From: an uncultured Erythrobacter sp.
GTDB lineage: Bacteria; Pseudomonadota; Alphaproteobacteria; Sphingomonadales; Sphingomonadaceae
Length of the DNA stretch: 64,000 bases
Reading direction: 5' to 3'
Assembly (NCBI RefSeq): GCF_947497915.1
Contig: NZ_CANMIJ010000001.1
Location: 1,175,611-1,239,610 of the forward strand
Under the pieces are notes generated by a model. That model made no database searches. It had not been told where the DNA came from and saw only the letters and a list, made by a program, of their open reading frames with translations. The position numbers and the translations under genes are program-made. Positions 36,637 to 45,505 of the stretch are shown here, one piece after another; within the stretch, counting starts at the first letter, position 1, and every line of letters begins with the position of its first letter.

Positions 36637-37797
36637 TCAGTAAGAGCGCGGCAAGCCCAATACATGCTCGGCGAGGTAGGACAGGATCAAATTAGTGGAG
36701 ATGGGCGCCACGGTATAGAGCCGCGCTTCTCTGAATTTGCGCTCAACGTCATATTCCTCGGCAAAGCCAAATCCGCCGAACGTCTGCACGCACATGTCGG
36801 CGGCAGCCCAGCTGGCCTCCGATGCTAATAGCTTCGCCATATTGGCCTCTTCACCGGGATTGCCGCCTTCATCGTAAACCGCGGCGGCATGGTGCACCAT
36901 CAATTCGGCTGCGCGCATCTGGGAGTAACAGCGCGCGATTGGAAATTGGATGCCCTGGTTTTGCCCGATAGGCCGTGCGAACACAGTGCGGTCGCTGGCG
37001 TAAGTCTTGGCCTGATCGATAAACCATTTCGCATCGCCAATACATTCGGCTGCGATAAGGATCCGCTCGGCATTCATGCCGGACAAGATGTAGCGGAAGC
37101 CCTTCCCCTCCTCCCCAACGAGCGCGCTCGCCGGGATGCGAAGGTCGTCGAAAAACACCTCGCAAGATGAATGGTTCATCATCGTGCGGATCGGCTTGAT
37201 CTCCATGCCGTTGCCAACCGCTTGCTGCATATCGACGAGGAACATGGATAGTCCCTCTGTTTTCTTTTCAACCTGATCGCGCGGCGTGGTGCGTGCGAGC
37301 AGCAGCATAAGGTCTGAATGTTCGGCGCGGCTTGTCCAGATTTTCTGGCCATTGATGATATACTCGTCACCATTGCGGACGGCACGGGTTTTCAAACTGA
37401 GCGTATCGGTACCGCTAGTGGGTTCTGACACGCCGAAAGCCTGCAGGCGCAGATCACCGCTTGCGATTTTTGGAAGATAATCGCTCTTCTGCTCATCAGA
37501 TCCATACCGCAGGATCGTATTCATTATGTACATCTGGGCATGCGCTGCGCCGCCATTGCAGCCCGATGCCTGGATCTCTTCCATGATGACTGCGGCTTCA
37601 TCTAGGCTGAGGCCACTGCCGCCATATTCCGTAGGGATCAACGCTGCGAGGAAGCCTGCCTTTGTCAAAGCATCCACAAACTCTGCCGGATATTCGCGCA
37701 CTGAATCCTTGGCCCGCCAATATTCGCCGGGAAACGCTTCACAAAGCGAACGCACAGCGCGGCGGATTTCAGCAAGTTCATCGGATTCGCGGTGCAT
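36637..37797 (-). CDS. Acyl-CoA dehydrogenase family protein
   Basis: The product of about 386 residues is a flavin acyl-CoA dehydrogenase with the FAD/substrate motif FGVSEPTSGTDTLSLKT and the C-terminal QTFGGFGFAEEYDVERKFREARLY. The catalytic glutamate normally found in YEGT after this helix is absent; this part reads APISTNLIL, seen in a widespread subgroup ending in LGLPRSY. Its substrate is unknown. The start is uncertain: ATG 37797, 37821 or 37845 in the same frame. Confidence 0.88.
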   Translation of the reverse strand: MHRESDELAEIRRAVRSLCEAFPGEYWRAKDSVREYPAEFVDALTKAGFLAALIPTEYGGSGLSLDEAAVIMEEIQASGCNGGAAHAQMYIMNTILRYGSDEQKSDYLPKIASGDLRLQAFGVSEPTSGTDTLSLKTRAVRNGDEYIINGQKIWTSRAEHSDLMLLLARTTPRDQVEKKTEGLSMFLVDMQQAVGNGMEIKPIRTMMNHSSCEVFFDDLRIPASALVGEEGKGFRYILSGMNAERILIAAECIGDAKWFIDQAKTYASDRTVFARPIGQNQGIQFPIARCYSQMRAAELMVHHAAAVYDEGGNPGEEANMAKLLASEASWAAADMCVQTFGGFGFAEEYDVERKFREARLYTVAPISTNLILSYLAEHVLGLPRSY

Positions 37798-37923
37798 GGA
37801 GAGGCCTTTCACAATATCCATGCCTGACTGCCCTTGCCTTCGCACGGTGTCCAGCCCGCCATTTTGGAACGGAACCGCTGAACAAGTCGTTGGGAGATAA
37901 ACAAACGGGGAAATTCCAAAACA

Positions 37924-38787
37924 ATGCTTGAACCACTAATCTTAGAACTGAACTCTATGGCCTCGGGATTTTCAAAATCCCTACCGTACATCGGCTTCGG
38001 CATCATTATCTTGATCGCGACGGCTATTGCCGCGAAATTCACGGTCAAGCTCGCGGACGGCATTATTGGCAAAACCGATCTTCGGCCAAGCCTGCGCAAC
38101 CTTGTCGAGACATTGGTGAAGCTTGCGACTTGGTTGCTTGGGATAATGATTGCCGCGATTGTTGTCTTTCCCGGCATGACCGTCGGCAGTTTGGTGGCGG
38201 GCCTCGGCATCGGAGCCGTTGCGATTGGCTTTGCGTTTCAGGATATTTTCGAGAACTTTCTTGCAGGCGTATTGATCATGATCCGCGAGAAAATGCGGAT
38301 CGGCGACGTGATCGAATGCGAGGGTATCGTCGGTAAGGTTGAGCACATCACCCTTCGTGAGACGCACATCCGTAAACTGTCGGGCGAAGTCACGGTGGTA
38401 CCGAACTCAATTTTGTTCAAAAACCCGGTCGAAATTCTAACTGACAAAGAGCAGCGCCGTCATGATGTCGTGATCGGCGTCTCCTACGACACGGATCTGG
38501 ATCAGGCATCCGAGGTCATCCGTAAGGCTGTTTCGGCGGTTGAAGAAGTCGACACCGAAAAGGGCCTCGATGTATTTGCACAGGAATTCAATTCGTCATC
38601 GGTCGATTTTCTCGTCCGCTGGTGGTCTGGCTCCACCCCGCGTTCTGGTTGGGAATCAAAGGATAAGGTCGTTCGCGCTATCAAACGCGGTCTTGATGAT
38701 GCCGGTATCGAAATTCCGTTTCCATACATCACGCACACCTTCAAAGAGCGTGTGCCAATGGGCGAACAACCGGGCGAAAGTGCCTAA
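37924..38787 (+). CDS. Small-conductance mechanosensitive channel (MscS family)
   Basis: This 287-residue protein has three N-terminal helices and the MscS pore signature AGLGIGAVAIGFAFQDIFEN at about residues 97-116, followed by the beta domain and C-terminal cytoplasmic domain typical of MscS. It opens under membrane tension to release solutes after osmotic downshock. It is transcribed away from the acyl-CoA dehydrogenase gene and 58 bases ahead of the dehalogenase. Confidence 0.9.
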   Translation: MLEPLILELNSMASGFSKSLPYIGFGIIILIATAIAAKFTVKLADGIIGKTDLRPSLRNLVETLVKLATWLLGIMIAAIVVFPGMTVGSLVAGLGIGAVAIGFAFQDIFENFLAGVLIMIREKMRIGDVIECEGIVGKVEHITLRETHIRKLSGEVTVVPNSILFKNPVEILTDKEQRRHDVVIGVSYDTDLDQASEVIRKAVSAVEEVDTEKGLDVFAQEFNSSSVDFLVRWWSGSTPRSGWESKDKVVRAIKRGLDDAGIEIPFPYITHTFKERVPMGEQPGESA

Positions 38788-38845
38788 AGGCTTCGGATTC
38801 AGTTTTTTCATGCTACCGATCTCGAATTGATAGGAGACGTGTCCC

Positions 38846-39760
38846 ATGAAAATTCTGAAAGCCGATCTCACCCGCTTTGCATCCATTCCTGATTATCCGT
38901 TTGCCGAGAACTGGTGCGAAATTGATCTGGGCGAGGGATATTCAGGGCGGATGCATTATATCGACGAGGGGCCAAAGGATGCTCCGGTTGCTTTGCTGTT
39001 TCATGGCGAGCCGAGCTGGAGTTTCCTTTACCGCAAAATGATCCCGATCTTGCTTAAAGCAGGCTTTCGCTGCCTTGCGCCTGATCTAATCGGCTTTGGC
39101 AAAAGCGATAAGCCGGACGACATCGGGTTCTACACCTATGATCGGCATATCAGCTGGCTGAAGCAATGGCGTGACGCGGTCGCGCCGGGGCCTGCTGCGC
39201 TGTTTTGTCAAGATTGGGGCGGACTGCTTGGGCTGCGCATGGTCGGCGAAGAGCCTGATCGTTTCTCCTGCGTGGTGGCCAGCAATACGTTTCTTCCTAC
39301 GGGTGGCACCCCTTCTCCAGCATTCCTAGCATGGCGCCAATTCGCCAAGAGCTCGCCGGAATTTATGATCGGAGAACTCCTGCAACGCGCCACCGCGACC
39401 GAACGCACAGCTGAAGAAGTCGCAGCCTATGATGCACCGTTCCCAGATGAGCCTAGCAAGGCTGGAGCGCGGGCATTTCCAGCATTGGTACCCGTGGAAG
39501 ATGGAATGGACGGGATCGCGCAAAATACCGCAGCGTGGAAAGGCTTGGAGGACTTTGACAAACCGTTCCTCACTCTCTTCGGCGAAGATGATCCGGTGAC
39601 GGGTGGATTAGCCGAGCTCTTGATCGCACGGATCAAAGGTGCAGATGGTATGCCGCATGGAATGCTATCCACGTGTGGGCATTTTTGTCAGGAAGACCGC
39701 CCAATTGAGCTTGCTCAGGCCGTTGTCGAAACTGCGAAAAAGGCAGGCTTTCTGGCTTGA
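38846..39760 (+). CDS. Haloalkane dehalogenase, subfamily I type
   Basis: This 304-residue alpha/beta hydrolase has all residues expected of HLD-I enzymes that hydrolyse halogenated alkanes to alcohols: Asp123 nucleophile and halide-binding Trp124 in QDWGG, Trp163 in the cap (FLAWRQF) as the second halide ligand, Glu55 in HGEPSW, the acid Asp248 or Asp249 in FGEDDPVTGG, and His279 in CGHFCQED. This is the same arrangement as in DhlA. A TAGGAGA site precedes the ATG. Native substrate unknown; the MFS gene after it starts within its stop (TTGA). Confidence 0.85.
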   Translation: MKILKADLTRFASIPDYPFAENWCEIDLGEGYSGRMHYIDEGPKDAPVALLFHGEPSWSFLYRKMIPILLKAGFRCLAPDLIGFGKSDKPDDIGFYTYDRHISWLKQWRDAVAPGPAALFCQDWGGLLGLRMVGEEPDRFSCVVASNTFLPTGGTPSPAFLAWRQFAKSSPEFMIGELLQRATATERTAEEVAAYDAPFPDEPSKAGARAFPALVPVEDGMDGIAQNTAAWKGLEDFDKPFLTLFGEDDPVTGGLAELLIARIKGADGMPHGMLSTCGHFCQEDRPIELAQAVVETAKKAGFLA

Positions 39761-40983
39761 ACGACAACGCCGCCTCCAAACCGCAGCTGCTAACACGGCG
39801 GCAGGAATTGCTGCTCGCGCTTGCGGTCGCGGTGGTGACGGCGAACGCCTATTACATTCACCCCATAATCGCTGATGTTGCCGATGGGTTCGGGGTTAGC
39901 AACGCGCGGATCGGCATAGTGCCGGCGTTGAACCAGCTTGCTCTCGCGATTGGGATATTGCTGCTCCTTCCGCTTGGCGATCGATACTCGAATAGAAAGC
40001 TCACAATCTGGTTCACCGCTGGTCAGTGCGCTGGCCTTTCCATTATGACCCTCGCACCCGGCTTTGCGCTCTTCACGGTTGGTTCGACGCTGCTCGGTTT
40101 CTTCACCATCGCGCCCTATCTGCTGCCCGCATACGCTTCGCGTCGGGTCACGCCAGAACGTCTCGGATATGTTACTGCAACCCTGACTGCTGGCGTGCTG
40201 TTCGGCATTCTGGTCGCGCGTGTCGGCGCCGGCGTTGTTGCGGAGTATTTCGGGTGGCGATCGGTCTACTGGATCGCCACAATTGCAATGTTAGCGATGG
40301 CGGTTGCGTTGCCGCGCATCATGCCAAACACCGAAGTTCAAGCGCCTAAGGAATCGCAGCAACCCTACCTTGCGCTGGTCCTTTCGGTTTTCCCGTTGCT
40401 CAAAAGCCATAAGGAAATCATGCTGTCGGGTGCCATTCAAGCAATCGGGTTTGGACAATTCATCGCACTGTGGCTCGCCCTCGCCCTGCACCTGACCTCG
40501 TCCGAAATGGGTTACGGTACGGACGTTGTCGGATATCTAGCAGGCTTTGCAGCCCTTAGCGTTCTAACAACGCCTCGACTTGGCCAGTGGTCAGATCGCA
40601 TTGGCCCTCGCCGCGCGCGTCTCGCCTTGGCAGTCATTCAAATGGCTGGAACGGCTCTGCTCTTCCCTTTTGGTGAGAGCATTTGGCTTTTAATGATCCC
40701 GATCCTGATCACGTCGACAGTGGGCCCCGCTATCGATGTCTGCACCCGGATGACATTCTTGTCGCAAGAACCCGCTTTGCGCACCCGGCTGACGACGATT
40801 TATATCGTGATAATGTTCATCGGCGGCGGCGCAGGTTCGGTCTTTGGAACGGCAGTCTACGACGCTTATGGCTGGAGCGGCACAGCAATCGCAGTGCTTG
40901 CATCATGCGCAACGCTGACAGCGCTGAGTGCCATAGGTCTAAGAATATACGGAAGCGGCGCGCCGAAACGCATTCCGGCCTAA
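39757..40983 (+). CDS. MFS transporter
   Basis: This 408-residue protein has twelve predicted transmembrane helices and the loop 2-3 motif GDRYSNRK, a variant of the MFS GxxxDRxGRR motif, with a second similar loop WSDRIGPRRAR between helices 8 and 9. It is of the drug/metabolite DHA1-like type; the substrate cannot be inferred. The TTG start overlaps the dehalogenase stop as TTGA, so the two genes are probably co-translated. Confidence 0.83.
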   Translation: MNDNAASKPQLLTRRQELLLALAVAVVTANAYYIHPIIADVADGFGVSNARIGIVPALNQLALAIGILLLLPLGDRYSNRKLTIWFTAGQCAGLSIMTLAPGFALFTVGSTLLGFFTIAPYLLPAYASRRVTPERLGYVTATLTAGVLFGILVARVGAGVVAEYFGWRSVYWIATIAMLAMAVALPRIMPNTEVQAPKESQQPYLALVLSVFPLLKSHKEIMLSGAIQAIGFGQFIALWLALALHLTSSEMGYGTDVVGYLAGFAALSVLTTPRLGQWSDRIGPRRARLALAVIQMAGTALLFPFGESIWLLMIPILITSTVGPAIDVCTRMTFLSQEPALRTRLTTIYIVIMFIGGGAGSVFGTAVYDAYGWSGTAIAVLASCATLTALSAIGLRIYGSGAPKRIPA

Positions 40984-40988
40984 AATGG

Positions 40989-41065
40989 TGGTGTCCCCGA
41001 CAGGATTCGAACCTGTGGCCTTTGGATTAGGAATCCAACGCTCTATCCACCTGAGCTACGGGGAC
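40989..41065 (-). tRNA. tRNA-Arg (CCU)
   Basis: The complementary strand folds into a full cloverleaf: acceptor GTCCCCG/CGGGGAC, D-arm, anticodon stem TTGGA/TCCAA with loop TTCCTAA (anticodon CCT, reading AGG), and T-arm with GGTTCGAATCC. The discriminator base is A and the CCA end is encoded (40991-40989). Confidence 0.97.
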
Positions 41066-41098
41066 ACGTTTTCCCCATTAGCACCAGAGCGTCCCTAA

Positions 41099-41575
41099 TC
41101 AATTGAGTTTGTCAGGCGGTGCCACTGGAAATGGTAACGGCGCGACTTGAACGCCTTCGTCGACCAAGGATTTTGCCTCTTCCAATGTCGCCTGCCCGTG
41201 GATCGGAGCCTCATCGCGTTCGCCGTAATGCATCTCACGCGACTGCTCGGCGAAGTCTTGACCAACCCAAGTGCTCTTTTCAAGAGCTTTGTCCTGCGCT
41301 TTTGCGAGCGCCTTCATCGCCTTTTGCACCTCGGCAGGGATCGGTTGGTTCGAAACGGGTTTGGCGTTCTCTACTTTCGCGGGCACCGGCACATCAGCGC
41401 GTGTGTTGCTTTTTGCAGGTACTGCAGGAGCCATCGGCGCTTTGCCCACCTGTTCCGATCCGCATTCCGGGCACGAGACGAGGCCGCCCTCTTGTTGATC
41501 ATCAAAATCAGACGAAGAGCCAAACCAACCTTCGAACCGGTGGCCGTGCTCGCAATGGAGGTCAAATACGATCAT
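41099..41575 (-). CDS. DUF1178 family protein
   Basis: This 158-residue protein starts MIVFDLHCEHGHRFEGWF, the DUF1178 signature. Cys8 and His10 with Cys35 and Cys38 (CPEC) could form a zinc ribbon. A central alanine/proline linker and a C-terminal helix follow. The function is unknown. The 9-base gap to the nitrilase-like gene, and grxC beyond it, is a widely conserved alphaproteobacterial cluster. Confidence 0.9.
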   Translation of the reverse strand: MIVFDLHCEHGHRFEGWFGSSSDFDDQQEGGLVSCPECGSEQVGKAPMAPAVPAKSNTRADVPVPAKVENAKPVSNQPIPAEVQKAMKALAKAQDKALEKSTWVGQDFAEQSREMHYGERDEAPIHGQATLEEAKSLVDEGVQVAPLPFPVAPPDKLN

Positions 41576-41584
41576 GATGCGCGC

Positions 41585-42415
41585 CTAATTGGGGATTTCA
41601 CGCTTGTTGGCAATACTGGGTACCTGCTCTCGCACCTCGCCAATCCGGCCAAGGTCGATATCGCAGAACGCCAGTCCCGGCTCTTCGCCGCCCATATCAA
41701 TCAGGACCTCACCCCACGGATCGACGACAAGGGAATGGCCATAGGTTTCGCGTCCATCCTCATGTTTCCCGACCTGTGCGGCTGCGATGACGAAGGCCGA
41801 CGCCTCGATCGCTCGGGCGCGAAGCATGACATGCCAATGCGCTGCGCCAGTCGGTTTGGTGAACGCAGCAGGCGTAGCAATGGCATCGCACTTACGCTTC
41901 CCAAGTTCCTCAAACAGCGCAGGAAAGCGAATGTCATAGCAAATGGTCAGGCCAAGCCTACCAAGCGGCGTGTCATCGAGCGTGACCACCCGTTCGCCCG
42001 GCTGATACGCGCCGCTTTCCCGCCAAGTTTCACCAGTGGATAGCTCCACATCAAACATATGGATCTTGTCGTAAATTACGGGGTCGGCAGCTTCATCAAC
42101 CGGAGCATTTCGACTGAAATACATGGAGCGATTGGCCCACCTCTCGCCAGCTTTCACAGGCGCTGAACCCAAGGCAATGTCGATCTTGAACTCGTAGGCC
42201 AAATTGGCGAGGTCATTAGCCATGTTAGTTGCATAGCCAAGATCGACCCACTCGGCTGAACGCTTCCGATCTCGATCAAGCAGCACAGACATTTCGGGCG
42301 TAAAAATCACCTCTGCACCGGCACTAGAAGCATCAACTATCGCCTGCGAAATGATATTATGATTGTCTGGGGGATGGACCCCCGAATTCATCTGTAGGAC
42401 AGCAATCTTGGGCAC
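41585..42415 (-). CDS. Carbon-nitrogen hydrolase (nitrilase superfamily, Nit-like)
   Basis: This 276-residue amidase-fold enzyme has the catalytic triad Glu41 (FTPEM), Lys117 (YDKIHMFD) and Cys159 (LTICYDIRFP). It resembles the Nit1/Nit2 group, whose members act as omega-amidases or as deaminated-glutathione amidases. The adjacent glutaredoxin gene supports a link with glutathione repair, but this is context only. Confidence 0.9.
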   Translation of the reverse strand: MPKIAVLQMNSGVHPPDNHNIISQAIVDASSAGAEVIFTPEMSVLLDRDRKRSAEWVDLGYATNMANDLANLAYEFKIDIALGSAPVKAGERWANRSMYFSRNAPVDEAADPVIYDKIHMFDVELSTGETWRESGAYQPGERVVTLDDTPLGRLGLTICYDIRFPALFEELGKRKCDAIATPAAFTKPTGAAHWHVMLRARAIEASAFVIAAAQVGKHEDGRETYGHSLVVDPWGEVLIDMGGEEPGLAFCDIDLGRIGEVREQVPSIANKREIPN

Positions 42416-42424
42416 GCGCGCGCC

Positions 42425-42688
42425 CTAACCCGCTAGCAGCGCGTCTAGTTCACCTGCGTGTTCAAGCGCAGCCAGCTCATCCGAACCGCCGACATGAGTT
42501 TCGCCGATAAATATCTGCGGCACAGTGCGTGCTTCTGGCGCGCGCGCGATCATCTCTTCGCGTTTTGGACCGCCCATAGAGATATCGAATTCGTTGAACT
42601 CCACGCCTTTGGAAGAAAGCAGCCGCTTTGCGCGGACGCAAAACGGGCAGGTGAACTTGGTGTAGATATCGATCTTTGGGGTGCTCAT
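42425..42688 (-). CDS. grxC: Glutaredoxin 3
   Basis: This 87-residue thioltransferase has the CPFC dithiol site at Cys14 and Cys17 (FTCPFCVRAK), the cis-proline TVPQIFI and GGSDEL, typical of class I glutaredoxins. It reduces protein-glutathione mixed disulfides using glutathione. It is upstream of the nitrilase-like gene by nine bases, presumably in one transcript with DUF1178. Confidence 0.95.
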   Translation of the reverse strand: MSTPKIDIYTKFTCPFCVRAKRLLSSKGVEFNEFDISMGGPKREEMIARAPEARTVPQIFIGETHVGGSDELAALEHAGELDALLAG

Positions 42689-42704
42689 GGGCGGTAATAT
42701 ACCT

Positions 42705-42734
42705 CTTGAAACGTGTTTTGTCTCAACCCAAATA
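42705..42734 (+). promoter_or_regulatory. Candidate heat-shock sigma factor (RpoH) promoter of hsp20
   Basis: CTTGAA at 42705-42710, preceded by ACCT, is separated by 16 bases from CCCAAATA at 42727-42734. This matches the sigma32-type pattern (CTTGAA, spacer 13-17, CCCCAT-like). It lies about 120 bases before the small heat-shock gene. Confidence 0.5.
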
Positions 42735-42854
42735 GTGCGTGTCGCTGCGTTTCGCCAGTCTTGGGAAACGCATTAGGCGGCATCACCGCGGGCGCTGCAT
42801 ATCCGCAGGTCTGCATCAGTACTCAAATTGCTCAAACACGAGGATTTGCAAATT

Positions 42855-43334
42855 ATGTCACGTCTTGATTTTACACCATACCGCCGCAGCACCGTAGGCT
42901 TCGACCATCTGTTCGACCTTCTGGAAAGCCAGACGCGCAACAACTCGGGCGACAATTACCCGCCCTTCAACATAGCGCGCAGCGGCGAAGATAATTATCG
43001 CATCACACTGGCAGTTGCCGGTTTCCGCCCACAAGATATCGATATAACAGCCCAACAGAACCTGCTCACGGTTCATGGTAAGAAGCGTGATGATGTCGAT
43101 GGCGGCGCTGAAATGCTGCATGTCGGCATCGCCAATCGCGGTTTTGAACGCCGGTTTGAACTGGCCGATCATGTGCGCGTTGAGCAAGCCGACATGGCCG
43201 ACGGATTGCTGATCATCGATTTGGTGCGCGAAGTGCCAGAGGCGATGAAGCCTAAGAAAATCGCTGTGAACGGCGCAGCAACCCTAACAGCGGTGCCGGA
43301 CGGCGAAGGCGACAAGGCAAGCGACGCCGCTTAA
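42855..43334 (+). CDS. Small heat-shock protein (Hsp20/IbpA family)
   Basis: This 159-residue chaperone has an alpha-crystallin domain (about 35-130) with YRITLAVAGFRPQDIDI and the beta-strand region GFERRFELADHVRVEQADMADGLLIIDLVREVP; the N-terminus MSRLDFTPYRRSTVGFDHLFDLL is typical of IbpA-type proteins. It binds aggregating proteins during stress. GAGGA about 10 bases upstream picks ATG 42855. A sigma32-like promoter lies upstream and a long stem downstream. Confidence 0.94.
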   Translation: MSRLDFTPYRRSTVGFDHLFDLLESQTRNNSGDNYPPFNIARSGEDNYRITLAVAGFRPQDIDITAQQNLLTVHGKKRDDVDGGAEMLHVGIANRGFERRFELADHVRVEQADMADGLLIIDLVREVPEAMKPKKIAVNGAATLTAVPDGEGDKASDAA

Positions 43335-43382
43335 ACCGTGTCGGGTCTTGGCCCGTAATCAATCAAGCAGTTGAAAAAGTTA

Positions 43383-43407
43383 GGGGCGGATCGCAACGAT
43401 CCGCCCC
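43383..43407. terminator. Perfect stem-loop downstream of hsp20
   Basis: An 11-base stem (43383-43393 with 43397-43407) with a CAA loop follows the hsp20 stop by 48 bases. There is no T-run, so it is at best a weak or factor-aided terminator or an mRNA-stabilising hairpin. Confidence 0.5.
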
Positions 43408-43625
43408 TGCGACCATAAGCCGCCTCGTTTCGATGCTCACCGTCCGGGTCGCAGAAGACGGTCAACAACGTTTCGAGCTTCGTTAAATGCCCGCAGAAAA
43501 TTCTGTCCTATCAAACAACCTTTTGCTGCTGCGCATTTGAATATCGTTTCGGCCTGCAAAGAAATTTCTAAGCAGCGGGGACGCATCACCCCTTACGAAA
43601 TACTGCAATGCAGTGGCCCGTAAAC

Positions 43626-43647
43626 CTTGCGCGCATTATCGCGCAAG
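43626..43647. terminator. Stem-loop downstream of pyrG
   Basis: CTTGCGCG (43626-43633) pairs with CGCGCAAG (43640-43647) around a 6-base loop. It lies 118 bases past the pyrG stop on the complementary strand, where no T-run follows; it may end pyrG transcription or belong to an RNA gene in the gap. Confidence 0.4.
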
Positions 43648-43764
43648 ATCATTCTCTTCTAATTGTAAAAACACGACATAACCTTACAATCTGTCGAATT
43701 CTGCCAATTTGCAGCACTCAGATTAAACTGATCTACAAATCAATCACTTGTGTTCAATGACGCT

Positions 43765-45402
43765 CTAGACGAGGCGCGATTGATCAAGCGCGGCCGCAAT
43801 AAATCCTGCGAACAATGGATGCGGATCGAACGGGCGCGATTTCAGTTCTGGGTGGAACTGGACTCCGACAAACCACGGATGGTCCGGGCGTTCGACGATT
43901 TCCGGCAGCAAGCCGTCAGGAGAAAGCCCTGAAAATACGAGGCCCTGACGCTCAAGCGGATCAATATAGCGCGCGTTTACCTCGTAACGGTGGCGATGAC
44001 GCTCCGAAATAGATTCTGCCCCGTCATAAATTCGCGAAACATGGCTGTTGGCGCTGAGCTTTGCTTCATACGCGCCAAGACGCATTGTCCCGCCCATATC
44101 GCCGCCTTCTTCGCGTTCTTGTATGCCTTCTTCGCTCATCCATTCCGTGATGATGCCAACAACAGGCTCAGCCGTCTCGCCGAATTCCGTCGATGAAGCG
44201 TCATCAAAGCCTGCGGACCGCGCGCCTTCGACACACGCCATTTGCATGCCAAGACAGATGCCGAAGAATGGAACTCCGCGCTCGCGAGCGAATTTGACAC
44301 TGGCAATCTTGCCTTCGCTGCCCCGTTCACCGAACCCGCCTGGCACGAGAATTCCGTGTAGGGGCTCAAGAGCAGCGACCATATCGGCTTCGTCTTCGTT
44401 CTCGAAGACCTCCGCATCGATCCACTTGATGTTGACCTTCACCCGGTTAGCAAGTCCGCCATGGACGAGCGCTTCATTGAGGCTCTTATACGCATCGGGG
44501 AGGCCCACATATTTGCCGATTACGCCAATCGTGACTTCGCCTTCGGGGTTGAAGTAACGATCGGTCACATCATCCCATGGCGTCATATCTGGCTCTGGCG
44601 CGTCAGTGATGCCGAACCCGCGCAGCACCTCTGCATCAAGGCCGACTTTATGATATTGCATCGGAACGGAATAAATCGACGGCGCATCAAGCGCCGGGAT
44701 AACTGCCTCTTTGCGCACATTGCAGAAGTTGGCGATTTTCTGGCGTTCGCCATCGGGAATTTCATGTTCAGCACGGCAAAGCAGTACGTCCGGTTTGATA
44801 CCAAGGCTCGCGAGTTCGCGCACAGAGTGCTGTGTGGGTTTCGTTTTAAGCTCACCTGCAGCAGCGATGTAAGGCACAAGCGTTACATGCACGCTCAGCG
44901 TCTGCATCGGCTCTAGATCGTTACGCAACTGACGGATCGCTTCCATAAACGGCAGCGATTCAATGTCGCCCACAGTGCCGCCAATTTCGCACAGGATGAA
45001 ATCGTGATCATCCTGATCAGAAAGCGCGAAGGCTTTGATGGCATCGGTCACATGCGGGATCACCTGAACGGTGGCGCCCAAATAGTCGCCTCGACGTTCC
45101 TTGGCGATAATGTCGCGGTACACACGGCCAGAGGTGATGTTATCGCTCTGCTGCGCTGATACGCCTGTAAAACGCTCATAATGGCCAAGATCGAGGTCAG
45201 CCTCGGCCCCGTCATCGGTCACAAAGACCTCGCCATGCTGATACGGGCTCATCGTGCCCGGATCGACATTGAGGTAAGGATCAAACTTACGAATGCGGAC
45301 CTTGTAGCCACGCGCCTGAAGGAGGGCAGCAAGACTTGCTGCCATAAGACCTTTGCCGAGCGAGGAGACCACGCCGCCGGTTATAAATATGTACCGCGCC
45401 AT
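43765..45402 (-). CDS. pyrG: CTP synthase
   Basis: This 545-residue enzyme converts UTP to CTP with glutamine. The N-terminal amidoligase half starts with [15 protein letters not shown] and has the conserved [21 protein letters not shown] (metal/UTP site); the glutaminase half has the nucleophile in [11 protein letters not shown] near residue 380 and the HPE motif in [11 protein letters not shown]. It is the last gene of a tpiA-secG-pyrG run on this strand. Confidence 0.97.
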   Translation of the reverse strand: MARYIFITGGVVSSLGKGLMAASLAALLQARGYKVRIRKFDPYLNVDPGTMSPYQHGEVFVTDDGAEADLDLGHYERFTGVSAQQSDNITSGRVYRDIIAKERRGDYLGATVQVIPHVTDAIKAFALSDQDDHDFILCEIGGTVGDIESLPFMEAIRQLRNDLEPMQTLSVHVTLVPYIAAAGELKTKPTQHSVRELASLGIKPDVLLCRAEHEIPDGERQKIANFCNVRKEAVIPALDAPSIYSVPMQYHKVGLDAEVLRGFGITDAPEPDMTPWDDVTDRYFNPEGEVTIGVIGKYVGLPDAYKSLNEALVHGGLANRVKVNIKWIDAEVFENEDEADMVAALEPLHGILVPGGFGERGSEGKIASVKFARERGVPFFGICLGMQMACVEGARSAGFDDASSTEFGETAEPVVGIITEWMSEEGIQEREEGGDMGGTMRLGAYEAKLSANSHVSRIYDGAESISERHRHRYEVNARYIDPLERQGLVFSGLSPDGLLPEIVERPDHPWFVGVQFHPELKSRPFDPHPLFAGFIAAALDQSRLV

Positions 45403-45505
45403 GGGAGCCGAGCCTTAAGCGTCCAATCGGATTCGTGGCAAGCGAATTGCGTGAGCAATCGTTATGCCATCCACAGACTGTCTCAAAAAATGTCGATTAA
45501 GCGAA

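Larger units (their letters stand above)
43335..43764. other. Structured 430-base intergenic region between hsp20 and pyrG
   Basis: This stretch holds no convincing protein-coding frame but several inverted repeats: a perfect 11-bp stem at 43383-43407, a GGGG/CCCC hairpin at about 43577-43592, ACTGCA-A-TGCAGT at 43602-43614, and an 8-bp stem at 43626-43647. The last part (43650-43764) is clearly richer in A+T than the surroundings and could hold a promoter or a transcript leader. An unannotated small RNA is one possibility. The two converging genes end on its borders. Confidence 0.5.

Noticed and set aside
41147..42043. A 298-codon frame on the plus strand across DUF1178 and the nitrilase-like gene
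   Set aside because: Both genes on the other strand have clear catalytic or metal motifs; this frame crosses both and is compositionally odd.
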